This document shows positions 49,661-58,614 of a stretch of DNA of 64,000 nt, in pieces. The stretch's first letter is position 1; each line of letters begins with the position of its first letter. The position numbers and the translations under genes were made by a program. Under the pieces are notes generated by a model. That model ran no database searches, was not told the DNA's origin, and worked only from the letters and a program-made list of their open reading frames with translations. Source of the DNA: JALZUV01 sp964654855 (GTDB taxonomy: Bacteria > Pseudomonadota > Alphaproteobacteria > Rickettsiales > JALZUV01); NCBI GenBank assembly GCA_964654855.1, contig CAZZJS010000003.1, positions 1 to 64,000 on the forward strand, in the 5' to 3' direction.

Positions 49661-52042
49661 ATGATGGAGGAAATGGCGCCGTATCTATATTTGATGTTGG
49701 CCTTTTTAGGAGGCTGTGGCGCTATCCTTCTCTATTTTTATCAAAAAGGCGGGTTGGGTGCGGTCGGCAGCGATGCACGTATTGCGGCCTTGCTATCATC
49801 TTCTAATAGCTCCTTTTATTATCGTAGCTTAAGTACGGATCGTGAATGGTTTTCGCGCAAACTTCGTGAGCTTTTTGAGCTACCTGCATCGGCGAAATAT
49901 GCGAAGTTATTGGCACAATTGCCGGAGGAGTCTCTGGGCGAATTGGATGAAAAGGTTGAGGCTTTATTAGCCAATGAGATCCCCAACTTTACGGTGGAGA
50001 TTGAAGATCCCGTCAAGAAGCGTTTCTTAGAATGTTATGGAGTGATTGTTGAAGCAGAATCCGATAAGCACTTAGTGCTTTGGTGGAAAGATGTGACCGT
50101 ACGTGCACAAGAAGTACAACGTCTGCGCCATGAAAATGAACGTAGTAAGCTAGAGATGCGCCAGCTTAGCAATATGTTTAATGCGTTACCTATGCCAGTT
50201 TGGCAGCGTAATGAAGAGCTGAGAATTCGCTACTGCAATCTCGCCTTTTTGGAGGCAGCGGAAGAGACGACTGATTCTAGCGGTGGAGAGTCGTTAGAGA
50301 TTTACAACCAAGGTGCAAAGCTTGCCAGTCAAGCTTTGAAAGTAGGTGAACGCCAAGATGAGCGTCGTCATGTGGTGCTTGATGGTGAGCGTAAATTATT
50401 CGACTTTATGGAGTTTCCATGGGAAGACCGTAAGAATCTGACAGGTATTGCGATTGATAAAACCGATATTGAAGAGCTTAATGCAAAGCTTCAAGATATG
50501 CTGGCAACGCAGAGTAATTTGCTAGAAACGATCACCAGTGCGATTGCAATTTTTGGCTCTGACCAATGTTTAAAGTTCTACAATAATGCTTTTGTGCGTA
50601 TGTGGAAATTAGATGCAAGCTGGTTGAGCCAAAATCCGAAATATGGCGATGTATTGGAAAAGCTGCGTGAAAATCGTATGTTGCCAGAGCAAGCTAATTT
50701 TCCTGCTTTTAAACAAAAGCGCATTAAAATGTTTACCGGATTGTTAGACCCTAATGAGGAGTTCTACTATCTGCCTGATGGTCGTACGGTACGCCAGTTA
50801 GCGATTCCCGATGCTTCAGGCGGAATTCTATTTGCGGATGAAGATGTAACGGATCGTCTCGCCTTAGAGCGCTCTTATAATACACTCATTGCTGTGCAGC
50901 GCGAAACGTTGGATCACCTGACTGAAGGGGTGGCAGTGTTCGGGCAAGATGGTCGTTTAAAATTGCATAATCCGGTCTATCGTGAAATGTGGAATTTAAG
51001 CGAGAAGCTCGCTGAAGCTGAGCCACATATTAACGACTTGCTCGATAAGCAACGGTCGCTTTATTACTTTGAAGATTGGAAGAAATTTAAAAGCCATTTC
51101 ACCGAAATGCTCTCGGTTCGTAAAACATCCAAGCTTCAAATTGAACGGCGCGATGGTAAAGTGTTTGAGGTGATTGCATTGCCATTGCCTGATGGACAGA
51201 CTTTGTTGAATTATGTGGATTTGACGGATTCGATGTTAGTAGAGCGTTCTTTGCGTGAGAAGAATGAAGCACTGGAAGAGGCAGATCGTTTGAAAAGTGA
51301 GTTTCTCGCCAATGTTTCTTACGAGTTGCGATCGCCGCTTACCTCTATCCGTGGGTTCTATGAAATGTTGAATCAGGCTTATGTAGGTTCGCTGACAGAT
51401 AAGCAGGCGGAATATGTGGAAAGCATCGGTACAGCATCCCAGCATTTGATGAATTTGATTGATGATATTTTGGATATTGCGAGTATCGAAGCGGGTTATT
51501 TGCAGCTGGATGTTAGCAAAGTAGATGTACTTTCTATGTTAACGGCAGTGCAAACGATGTTGCGCGATAAGGCCGAAGCGGGGGGATTGAAAATGTCATT
51601 TGATTGTCCGATCGATGTTGGAAAAATTGACGGAGATCAGAGCCGTTTGAAACAAGCGCTCTTTAATCTGGTTGGCAATGCGATCAAATATACAGATGAA
51701 GGGGGTGAGGTGAATGTGTCTGCTCAGGTGAAGGCCAAAGGGGCAGAAGGTTTCATCCATATCAGCGTACAAGATACCGGTATGGGAATTGCCGAAAACG
51801 AGCATGAAGCGGTGTTTGATAAGTTTTACCGTAGTGGTGCAGCAAGCCGGAAATCTTCCGGAACAGGCTTAGGGCTCGCCATGGTGAAGAGCTTTATCGA
51901 ACTTCATGGAGGGTATTTAACACTGGAGTCGGAAGAGGGTAAAGGTACGACTATTACTTGCATTTTGCCACGCAAGCAGCCAGAAGATGACATCGTAATC
52001 CCACTTCCGACCACTGAAAATAAAAATGCCCTCAAACATTAG
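49661..52042 (+). CDS. divL: DivL-like cell-cycle tyrosine kinase homologue
   Basis: 793 aa. An N-terminal membrane segment (about 7-27) and tandem PAS-like domains (about 165-280, 285-405 and 410-535) lead to a HisKA-type dimerisation helix. The phospho-acceptor His is replaced by Tyr554 in ANVSYELRSPLTSIRG. This substitution is the hallmark of Caulobacter DivL (Tyr550). The ATPase domain is complete: LFNLVGNAIKYT, VQDTGMGI and SSGTGLGLAMVK. DivL modulates CckA and so CtrA in the cell-cycle pathway. The location next to ahcY and the size support the call. It overlaps purU by 17 bases. Confidence 0.9.
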   Translation: MMEEMAPYLYLMLAFLGGCGAILLYFYQKGGLGAVGSDARIAALLSSSNSSFYYRSLSTDREWFSRKLRELFELPASAKYAKLLAQLPEESLGELDEKVEALLANEIPNFTVEIEDPVKKRFLECYGVIVEAESDKHLVLWWKDVTVRAQEVQRLRHENERSKLEMRQLSNMFNALPMPVWQRNEELRIRYCNLAFLEAAEETTDSSGGESLEIYNQGAKLASQALKVGERQDERRHVVLDGERKLFDFMEFPWEDRKNLTGIAIDKTDIEELNAKLQDMLATQSNLLETITSAIAIFGSDQCLKFYNNAFVRMWKLDASWLSQNPKYGDVLEKLRENRMLPEQANFPAFKQKRIKMFTGLLDPNEEFYYLPDGRTVRQLAIPDASGGILFADEDVTDRLALERSYNTLIAVQRETLDHLTEGVAVFGQDGRLKLHNPVYREMWNLSEKLAEAEPHINDLLDKQRSLYYFEDWKKFKSHFTEMLSVRKTSKLQIERRDGKVFEVIALPLPDGQTLLNYVDLTDSMLVERSLREKNEALEEADRLKSEFLANVSYELRSPLTSIRGFYEMLNQAYVGSLTDKQAEYVESIGTASQHLMNLIDDILDIASIEAGYLQLDVSKVDVLSMLTAVQTMLRDKAEAGGLKMSFDCPIDVGKIDGDQSRLKQALFNLVGNAIKYTDEGGEVNVSAQVKAKGAEGFIHISVQDTGMGIAENEHEAVFDKFYRSGAASRKSSGTGLGLAMVKSFIELHGGYLTLESEEGKGTTITCILPRKQPEDDIVIPLPTTENKNALKH

Positions 52043-52901
52043 TTCCGACTCTTATGCTCACTATATTTTGACGCTTTCGTGCCAAGATGCGCGAGGGATT
52101 GTCGCGGCAGTCTCGGGTTTCATTATGAACTATCAAGGTAATGTGATCGACTCGGCGCAATTTCGTGATGAATCAACGGGGCAGTTCTTCTTACGTATGG
52201 AATTTGCTGATGAAGGCAATGTTTCGATTGAAGAATTTAAACAGCAGTTTGAAGAACGCATTGCATCGCGTTTTCATATGCAATGGAATCTGCATGATGG
52301 GCAGAAGAAGCCTCGTCTATTGTTGATGGTTTCGAAATTTGGTCATTGCCTCTATGATCTATTACATCGCATGCATACAGGTACGTTGCCGGTAGAAGTG
52401 CCTGCTATTATTTCGAACCATGATGATCTTCGCGAAGTGGCGGAATGGTATAAAGTGCCTTTCTATCACCTCCCCATGGGTGATGATAAAGCGTCGCAAG
52501 AAGCGCAAGTGCTTGAGTTGATCGAAGAACATACTATCGATCTGGTGGTGCTTGCGCGTTATATGCAAATTCTATCGCAAAATATGTGTGAGCAGTTAGA
52601 GGGTAGAGCCATCAACATTCACCACTCTTTCTTGCCGAGCTTTAAAGGTGCGCGCCCTTATCATCAAGCATTCGAGCGTGGCGTAAAAATTATCGGGGCA
52701 ACTGCGCACTACGTCACTTCAGATTTGGATGAGGGGCCGATCATTGAGCAAGAGGTTACACGTGTTGACCACAGCTTCAAGCCTGCTGAACTAACAGCCG
52801 CAGGGCGCGATATTGAGTGCCTTGTATTAGCTAAGGCGATCAAATATCATACGGAACATCGTGTGCTGTTAAATGGCAATAAGACGGTGGTGTTTAAATA
52901 A
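52026..52901 (+). CDS. purU: Formyltetrahydrofolate deformylase
   Basis: 291 aa. The N-terminal ACT domain (YILTLSCQDARGIVAAVSGFI) is followed by a formyltransferase-like domain with VSKFGHCLYDLLHR, VVLARYMQILSQ, NIHHSFLPSFKGARPYHQA and GATAHYVTSDLDEGPIIEQEV. The catalytic Asn, His and Asp are present. It releases formate from 10-formyl-THF. The ATG lies inside the end of divL. A pseudopilin gene follows 17 bases later. Confidence 0.95.
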   Translation: MPSNISSDSYAHYILTLSCQDARGIVAAVSGFIMNYQGNVIDSAQFRDESTGQFFLRMEFADEGNVSIEEFKQQFEERIASRFHMQWNLHDGQKKPRLLLMVSKFGHCLYDLLHRMHTGTLPVEVPAIISNHDDLREVAEWYKVPFYHLPMGDDKASQEAQVLELIEEHTIDLVVLARYMQILSQNMCEQLEGRAINIHHSFLPSFKGARPYHQAFERGVKIIGATAHYVTSDLDEGPIIEQEVTRVDHSFKPAELTAAGRDIECLVLAKAIKYHTEHRVLLNGNKTVVFK

Positions 52902-52918
52902 TTGGAAAGAGTAAGATA

Positions 52919-53692
52919 ATGAAAAATGGTTTTACTCTTTTAGAGCTATCGATTGTCTTGGTGATTATCGGATTGATTATTGGTGGTGTGACTGTAGGGC
53001 AAGAGATGATTCGTAGTGCGGAAGTAAAATCCGTTATTCGTGAATATAATCAATATCAAACAGCCGTTACCACATTCAAATTAAAGTACAATGCATTACC
53101 TGGTGATATGGAAAATGCTCAAGCATATTGGGGGGTGGCTCATGCAACAGCTGCGACCTGCCGAGGCACTGCAAGCACTGGTACAGAGACATGTAATGGG
53201 GATGGAAATGGTATTGTTGATGCCAGTGCAGGTTCTAATGAAATGTTTCGCTTTTGGCAGCATTTAGCTAACGCAGAGCTGGTCGATGGCCGGTTTGATG
53301 GTATTTCTACTGCGGGTGTTGCAAGTGGAGGTAGCGATGATACTAACTGCCCGAAGAGTAAAATCAACAGTTCTGCTATATGGGGGATTTATTTTTTAGC
53401 ATCAGCATCCCCTTTTTCAGGTCATCCTGTTTTCCCAGACGGGGTTTATAACATGTTTATGATGCTTGGCGGTATACGTACAGTCCTTCCATTGAATCCC
53501 ATTTTAACGCCAATTGAATTGTCTAAAATAGATAAAAAAGTTGATGATGGCCAGCCGATGCAAGGGAAGTGGGTGTCTGCTAGATGGAATGATTGTACGA
53601 CAGCAGCTAACGCTGCTGATTTGAATGCTAGTTACTCGCTTTTAGAGGATTCGTTACAGTGCGTACTTGTTGTTCGAGACGTATTTAACTGA
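52919..53692 (+). CDS. Type II secretion / type IV pilin-like prepilin
   Basis: 257 aa. The prepilin signal is classic: MKNG followed by FTLLELSIVLVIIGLIIGG, with Glu at position +5 after the cleavage site, then a long N-terminal helix (EVKSVIREYNQYQTAVTTF). The mature domain has cysteine pairs (TCRGTASTGTETC, TNCPKSK, NDCTTAA, LQCVLVV) and a DGNGIVD-like loop resembling GspG calcium sites. No other pilus or secretion gene is close. It is a single pseudopilin, perhaps a minor pilin from a dispersed system. It converges on the next gene with an 8-base overlap. Confidence 0.8.
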   Translation: MKNGFTLLELSIVLVIIGLIIGGVTVGQEMIRSAEVKSVIREYNQYQTAVTTFKLKYNALPGDMENAQAYWGVAHATAATCRGTASTGTETCNGDGNGIVDASAGSNEMFRFWQHLANAELVDGRFDGISTAGVASGGSDDTNCPKSKINSSAIWGIYFLASASPFSGHPVFPDGVYNMFMMLGGIRTVLPLNPILTPIELSKIDKKVDDGQPMQGKWVSARWNDCTTAANAADLNASYSLLEDSLQCVLVVRDVFN

Positions 53693-54029
53693 TTTGACTG
53701 CGTACGAGTTTTAGGCGTTCTACCACTTCACCTTCGATTAGGTGCTTTTGTAGAATTTCATCAATATCGGCTTTGTTGGTTGGTCGATACCAGCATTCTT
53801 CTGGGTAGATGACGAGTACGGGGCCGAGCTCGCAACGGTCTAAGCAGCCAGCCTTATTGATACGAATTTTCCCTTTGCCATTTAAGTGTAATTCTTTGAC
53901 ACGCGACTTTAAGTAATCGCGTAGCTCTGCAGCGTTTCGTGCAGCACAGCAGCCACGTGGGTGGCCTTCTTCACGCTGGTTGTCGCAGATGAAAACGTGA
54001 TGTTGGTAAAAGCTTCTTCCCTCAGACAT
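53685..54029 (-). CDS. Thioredoxin-like [2Fe-2S] ferredoxin domain protein
   Basis: 114 aa. It opens HHVFICDNQREEGHPRGCCAARNAAELRDYLKSRV and contains KIRINKAGCLDRCELGPVLVIYPEECWYR, which together hold the four-cysteine pattern of the thioredoxin-like 2Fe-2S family (as in the NuoE fold and the CbiW/ferredoxin-2 group). The electron partner is unknown. It starts one base from the YggT stop, so the two form a transcript. Confidence 0.9.
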   Translation of the reverse strand: MSEGRSFYQHHVFICDNQREEGHPRGCCAARNAAELRDYLKSRVKELHLNGKGKIRINKAGCLDRCELGPVLVIYPEECWYRPTNKADIDEILQKHLIEGEVVERLKLVRSQIS

Positions 54030-54307
54030 TAGAGGTAATAATGAATCGCATATTCAAGAAAGTTCAGAATCAAAATTAAAACGATTGGCGAGATATCAAT
54101 ACCGTTTAGGTCTGGTAGGTATTTGCGAATGGGTGCTAGCATTGGTTCAAATAAACGCTCTAGCGCTTGATAGATCGTAGAAACCAAGCCTTGATGGCGG
54201 TTTAATATATTAAATGAGATCAAGAAGCTGATAATAATATAGATGAATAGCGCAAGGCTGATGAGCGAGATCACTGAAGTGATAAGATAAATAAGTGGGT
54301 GTTCCAT
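54029..54307 (-). CDS. YggT family membrane protein
   Basis: 92 aa with two long hydrophobic segments (about 5-32 and 72-90). The central FEPMLAPIRKYLPDLNGIDISPIVLILIL is the YggT signature. The family is linked to osmotic stress and, in Gram-positives, to division-site membrane insertion; here function is unknown. It is adjacent to the 2Fe-2S protein gene. Confidence 0.88.
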   Translation of the reverse strand: MEHPLIYLITSVISLISLALFIYIIISFLISFNILNRHQGLVSTIYQALERLFEPMLAPIRKYLPDLNGIDISPIVLILILNFLEYAIHYYL

Positions 54308-54342
54308 GTGCCTAAGATAGTACGAAAAATGTTAAATTCAAC

Positions 54343-54594
54343 TTATTCGCAATTGCCTAAGTTTCCGCTATTACCACACAGGCCCCATCCGCGCGGTTGA
54401 ACATAATCTGCATCATTATCATAAGTTGGGTAACGGCCATATCCAGAGGGTGCATAGCGAGGAGGGAGGGTGTAAGGGTTTGTACCTTCAGAACCTGGCG
54501 GAAGCCATTCGTAATTACTCCACACTTTGTCATAACTATTCTGTTTGCAGCCAAGCAGCCATAAGGTCACGATTAGAGTCAGTGTGAAGCGCAT
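54343..54594 (-). CDS. Small hypothetical lipoprotein
   Basis: 83 aa from the ATG at 54594, behind an AGGGGGAT ribosome site. The signal MRFTLTLIVTLWLLGC ends in a lipobox Cys. The short mature part is rich in Tyr, Pro and Gly (ENRICHED in YGRYPTY and PPRYAPSGY-type segments) and ends with two further Cys near GLCGNSGNLGNCE. No family recognised. Confidence 0.65.
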   Translation of the reverse strand: MRFTLTLIVTLWLLGCKQNSYDKVWSNYEWLPPGSEGTNPYTLPPRYAPSGYGRYPTYDNDADYVQPRGWGLCGNSGNLGNCE

Positions 54595-54735
54595 TAATCC
54601 CCCTAATCTTTTATAGACGTCATTGTTCAATAAAGAAATGAGAAAAATAGGCGTTAATTGCGAGTAATTTCTTCACTGTTTTTCGTGAATGCTCTATGAA
54701 CAGTTTTGAAAATAGTTGCCACGGGAGGCGCGAGA

Positions 54736-56028
54736 ATGACAAAAAAGAAAGCAACGCTGAGTATTGAAGGCGGCCCTACGATTGAAATGCCAGTTTTGGT
54801 AAGTGAGCTGGGCCCTGATGTAATTGATATTAGTAAGCTCTATAAAGAAACGGGTTATTTCACTTTAGATCCAGGGTTTCTAGCGACAGCTTCTTGTGAA
54901 TCTAAGATTACCTTTATTGATGGTGGTAAAGGTATTTTGCGTTATCGCGGTTACGATATTGCTGATTTAGCAGAAAATAGTAACTTTCTCGAGACGTCAT
55001 ATTTGCTGTTAGAGGGAGCCCTACCGAATAAAAAGCAATATGAAAATTTCGAACATAACATCACGATGCATACGATGGTGCATGAGCAGTTGGAGTGGTT
55101 GTTCCGTGGTTTCCCCCGTCATGCACATCCGATGGCGGTGTTAGTAGGAGCCACAGGTTCTCTCTCAGCCTTCTATCATGATTCGATTGATATTTTGAAT
55201 GATGAAGATCGTGATTTAGCGGTTTATCGTATGATTGCAAAAATGCCTACATTGGCAGCGCTGTCGTATAAATATTCGGTTGGTATGCCGCCAATGTATC
55301 CGAAAAATGAATTGAGCTTTGCGGGTAACTTCTTGCATATGATGTTTGCGAATCCGTGTGAGCCTTATGTGGTGAATCCTATTCTTGAAAAAGCGGTAGA
55401 TAAACTCTTCATTTTACATGCAGATCATGAGCAAAATGCTTCAACTTCAACCGTACGTTTGGCCGGTTCTTCGGGAGCAAACCCGTTTGCGTGTTTGGCT
55501 GCCGGTATTGCCTCGCTTTGGGGACCAGCGCATGGTGGAGCGAATGAAGCGGTGCTAGATATGTTGACTGAAATTGGCACGAAAGATCGTATTCCTGAAT
55601 TTATTAAACGCGCGAAAGATAAGAATGATCCATTCCGCCTGATGGGCTTTGGTCACCGCGTTTATAAGAATTTTGATCCACGTGCGACCGTGCTTCGTGA
55701 AACGTGCCACGAAGTGCTTGAAGAGCTGGGCATTGAGAATGAACCCTTACTCGAAATTGCGATGGAGTTAGAGAAAATTGCACTTGAAGATGAATATTTC
55801 GTGAAGCGTAAGCTCTACCCGAATGTGGATTTCTATTCCGGTATTATTTACCGTGCGATTGGTATCCCTACTAAGATGTTTACAGCGATGTTTGCGATTG
55901 CTCGTACCGTTGGTTGGGTGGCGCAATGGCGTGAGATGATTGAGGAGCCAGACCAACGTATCGGTCGCCCTCGTCAGCTTTATACAGGGCTAGATGAGCT
56001 TAAATACGTAGCGATTGATAAACGTTAG
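54736..56028 (+). CDS. gltA: Citrate synthase
   Basis: 430 aa from the ATG at 54736 behind GGGAGG; the frame is open 30 bases further but without support. Type II, hexameric-type enzyme: the N-terminal domain contains ILRYRGYDIADLA, and the active-site His residues lie in WGPAHGGANEAVL and GFGHRVYKNFDPRA. The catalytic Asp is in YPNVDFYSGI. It condenses acetyl-CoA and oxaloacetate to begin the TCA cycle. It is convergent with the lytic transglycosylase gene, 6 bases apart. Confidence 0.96.
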   Translation: MTKKKATLSIEGGPTIEMPVLVSELGPDVIDISKLYKETGYFTLDPGFLATASCESKITFIDGGKGILRYRGYDIADLAENSNFLETSYLLLEGALPNKKQYENFEHNITMHTMVHEQLEWLFRGFPRHAHPMAVLVGATGSLSAFYHDSIDILNDEDRDLAVYRMIAKMPTLAALSYKYSVGMPPMYPKNELSFAGNFLHMMFANPCEPYVVNPILEKAVDKLFILHADHEQNASTSTVRLAGSSGANPFACLAAGIASLWGPAHGGANEAVLDMLTEIGTKDRIPEFIKRAKDKNDPFRLMGFGHRVYKNFDPRATVLRETCHEVLEELGIENEPLLEIAMELEKIALEDEYFVKRKLYPNVDFYSGIIYRAIGIPTKMFTAMFAIARTVGWVAQWREMIEEPDQRIGRPRQLYTGLDELKYVAIDKR

Positions 56029-56034
56029 CGTCTA

Positions 56035-57882
56035 TTATTTGCCAAACATACGTGCCGGAGTAAGAGGTTTATCCTCTTTCAGTAACTTGCGGTAAACTTG
56101 GAGGTTTTCTAGCACGCGTTGCACATAGTTACGTGTCTCACTGAAGGGAATTTGTTCTAGCCATTTAAGCTGTCCAGTCATGTCATTGGGGAAGGGGCCG
56201 AATCTCTTTTGCCATTGGACGACACGGCCGGGGCCGGCATTATAACCAGCAATGGCGAGTGGATATTGGCCATCAAACTTTTTGATAAGTCCGGCGAGAT
56301 AATAGCTTCCTAATTTCATATTATGTTTGGGATTATTCAGCATTGAAGTGGTGTGGCTGATACCATGTTCTTTAGCTACGAGTTTGGCGGTTGAAGGCAA
56401 TAATTGCATCAAGCCCTTCGCGTTGGCGCTACTATTGGCTTTCGGATTAAACTCGCTTTCTTGTCGTGTAATAGCAAGCACGAGGGCTGGTTCAACCGCA
56501 AGGCCGCGTGGAAGGCTGGGTATTGGGTGGCTGACAGGTTGCAGCCATTCATCCTCATGCGCGAAATGGTTTTTTCCCATACGAACAGCGAGGTGAGGGA
56601 CGCCAATTTTACGTGCGGCTTCTGCAATGGCCATTACTTGGCGTGGGCTATTAAAACGTTTTGCCATGCCGAGTAGGAAGGCGTTCACTGAGTAACTTTG
56701 GTTGTACTGAACCAGCTTGCGAATGAGCGGAAGTTGTTTGCGAAGTGCGCCGGGTTTACTTCGCGAGATTCGACTTTTGCTAATCGGTAAGTTGGTGCTA
56801 CGCGACTGTTTTAATTTTGCTAACTGACCGTAAAAGCTTGTTGGGTATTTAGCAGCTTCAGCGAACCAATTGCGCGCAATGCTTGCATTGTCGTTCTTCT
56901 CCGCTGCTAGGCCTGCCCAGAAGGCTCCGCGTGATTTGCTGATAGGTGTGCCGACATGTTTATGGAAAGTATAGAAGTCTTTATAAGCTTCCGACGGTTT
57001 ATTGAGGAATTGTAGCTGAATCCATCCACGTAGCCAAAAGAGTTGAGCGCCTACGCCATGTTCTGCATTTTTGACAGGGCGTAGGATGTTATAGGCATCG
57101 CGGTAACGTTTTTCGCCAACGGCCTCGCGGGCATAAAAGCGCCAGATCTTCCACCATTTTTTCGTATAAGGTACTTTAGCGGGCAGCTTCTTGAGGAGGT
57201 TTTCTGCGCTACGATGTTGTCGTTTCTTCTTATGGTAATTAACGCGTGCAAATAGGAGGGCGGGGTGACGCTGATATTTCTTTGAAAGCTTTTGCAGTTT
57301 CCGTTTAGCGTCGCGCGCACGGGTGATATAGGCAATACGTGCATATGCTATATCACGGAAAGTTTGGCGGGTATTGCCGAGCAAGTCGCTCGCACGGGTA
57401 GCTTCATTATCCCAAAGTAATCTATCGGCGCGAGCTTCATAAAGTTCACGTGTGAGCTTATCAGTATATTTTGCTTTTAGACGTTTTTGCTCTTCCGCAG
57501 TGTAGCTTCCGTGAATCCAGCCATAGGTGAAGAGTGCTTGTTTTTCACCGCTCAATTTACGCCAATGGCTTTCATCAGAAGAGGTGAACCCTTCGAGTAG
57601 TAATGCCTCTGCTGCGCGAAGGCCAAGGCGGTCATGTTCTGGCCAATCTTTATGCGATTCCATAAAGTTCAATGTTTGTTTAGAGCTGCCACGGCCATTC
57701 TTGCTACGTAACTTACGCCAGATGATATAATCTTTCATGTAGCTTTGGCGGGTAAGTCCAGCTGCGTTAAGGGCGGTCGTCCAATCTTTCTTATCTGCAG
57801 CTTTAAAGGCGCGTTGGAAGTTATCTGCCTGTGCTGTGTGAGCAAAGAAAAGGGAAATTAGTAGGATAAATAGAAATCTCAT
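56035..57882 (-). CDS. Soluble lytic murein transglycosylase (Slt-type)
   Basis: 615 aa from the ATG at 57882; a longer start is open but would push the signal peptide inward. The signal peptide MRFLFILLISLFFAHTAQA is followed by a long alpha-helical superhelix of TPR-like repeats (about 25-430). The C-terminal SLT domain has the catalytic Glu in ITRQESEFNPKANSSANAKGLMQLLPSTAK, then GSYYLAGLIKKFDGQYPLAIAGYNAGPGRV. It cleaves peptidoglycan to anhydro-muropeptides in the periplasm, feeding the recycling pathway that uses nagZ. Confidence 0.92.
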   Translation of the reverse strand: MRFLFILLISLFFAHTAQADNFQRAFKAADKKDWTTALNAAGLTRQSYMKDYIIWRKLRSKNGRGSSKQTLNFMESHKDWPEHDRLGLRAAEALLLEGFTSSDESHWRKLSGEKQALFTYGWIHGSYTAEEQKRLKAKYTDKLTRELYEARADRLLWDNEATRASDLLGNTRQTFRDIAYARIAYITRARDAKRKLQKLSKKYQRHPALLFARVNYHKKKRQHRSAENLLKKLPAKVPYTKKWWKIWRFYAREAVGEKRYRDAYNILRPVKNAEHGVGAQLFWLRGWIQLQFLNKPSEAYKDFYTFHKHVGTPISKSRGAFWAGLAAEKNDNASIARNWFAEAAKYPTSFYGQLAKLKQSRSTNLPISKSRISRSKPGALRKQLPLIRKLVQYNQSYSVNAFLLGMAKRFNSPRQVMAIAEAARKIGVPHLAVRMGKNHFAHEDEWLQPVSHPIPSLPRGLAVEPALVLAITRQESEFNPKANSSANAKGLMQLLPSTAKLVAKEHGISHTTSMLNNPKHNMKLGSYYLAGLIKKFDGQYPLAIAGYNAGPGRVVQWQKRFGPFPNDMTGQLKWLEQIPFSETRNYVQRVLENLQVYRKLLKEDKPLTPARMFGK

Positions 57883-57954
57883 TGCCTCATTATAGAGCAA
57901 AGACAAAAGTCAGCCAATGAATGACTGCCTTTTGTCCACAGGTTTCTTTTGAGA

Positions 57955-57981
57955 GATTTATTGTTGTTATCTGAGTGTCAA
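57955..57981 (-). promoter_or_regulatory. Possible promoter of the lytic transglycosylase gene
   Basis: On the minus strand a perfect TTGACA (57981-57976) is followed by 15 bases and TAAATC (57960-57955). The -10 match is partial. The gap 57883-58039 shows nothing else of note. Confidence 0.35.
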
Positions 57982-58039
57982 CAAAAAGGTGCGGAGATAA
58001 TGAGCTGCGAGAGCTGAAATTTATATTGTGAGCGAAGCT

Positions 58040-58552
58040 TTATTTTACGGCAGCTTCTGTCAAAGTTTGAGGATGAGTTAAGCCTAAAAACTCTTGTTTA
58101 AACTTGCCTTTCTCAAAAATAGCGAAGTAAGGGATGCCTCCATTAAAGCTGCTACTTTGCTCTTTAAGGTAGTCTGCTAGCTCGCTGCCGCCTTGGTAAA
58201 TATAAGGTTCAAACGGAACCCCGTTTTTGCTTGCGATATATTGGACGAAATCATCTGAGTTTTTGTCGGTGGAAACCGCAATCATATTTGTCATAGGATA
58301 TTCTTTATGAAAGAGCTTAAACCCATTAATTTGCTTTTTGCAATAAGGGCACCATGAAGCGTAGAGGAAAATAATTCGCGGCTCATCGGCACTCACAAAG
58401 CTCTTAATTTCTTCGAGAGTGATCGCTTCTGTCTCTGCCGGTAGGGCTTGCGCATCTGAGATGCCAGTGAAAGAGCTATTTTGAGAGTTGAGGAAGTTCC
58501 AACCAGCAAATATCAAAAAGGCGAGGGCTAAGTAAGGAATAATGTTACGCAT
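58040..58552 (-). CDS. Thioredoxin-like membrane-anchored protein
   Basis: 170 aa from the ATG at 58552 (an ATG 9 bases upstream is also possible). One membrane anchor (about 3-21) precedes a thioredoxin fold with the active site ASWCPYCKKQ (Cys68, Cys71) and the cis-Pro segment GGIPYFAIF. The CPYC dipeptide resembles DsbA-like or glutaredoxin-like oxidants more than TlpA. It is likely a periplasmic thiol oxidoreductase. The neighbouring gene argG is divergent, with 62 bases between starts. Confidence 0.82.
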   Translation of the reverse strand: MRNIIPYLALAFLIFAGWNFLNSQNSSFTGISDAQALPAETEAITLEEIKSFVSADEPRIIFLYASWCPYCKKQINGFKLFHKEYPMTNMIAVSTDKNSDDFVQYIASKNGVPFEPYIYQGGSELADYLKEQSSSFNGGIPYFAIFEKGKFKQEFLGLTHPQTLTEAAVK

Positions 58553-58614
58553 ATCTTGCATCTTACTTTGGCTGGGCTTAGAAGTACATGCGAAATTCTT
58601 ACGGAGCAGCATTT

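Noticed and set aside
49661..52042. DivL-like protein as a CckA or ordinary PAS kinase
   Set aside because: The phospho-acceptor position is Tyr and no receiver domain is present, which fits DivL better.
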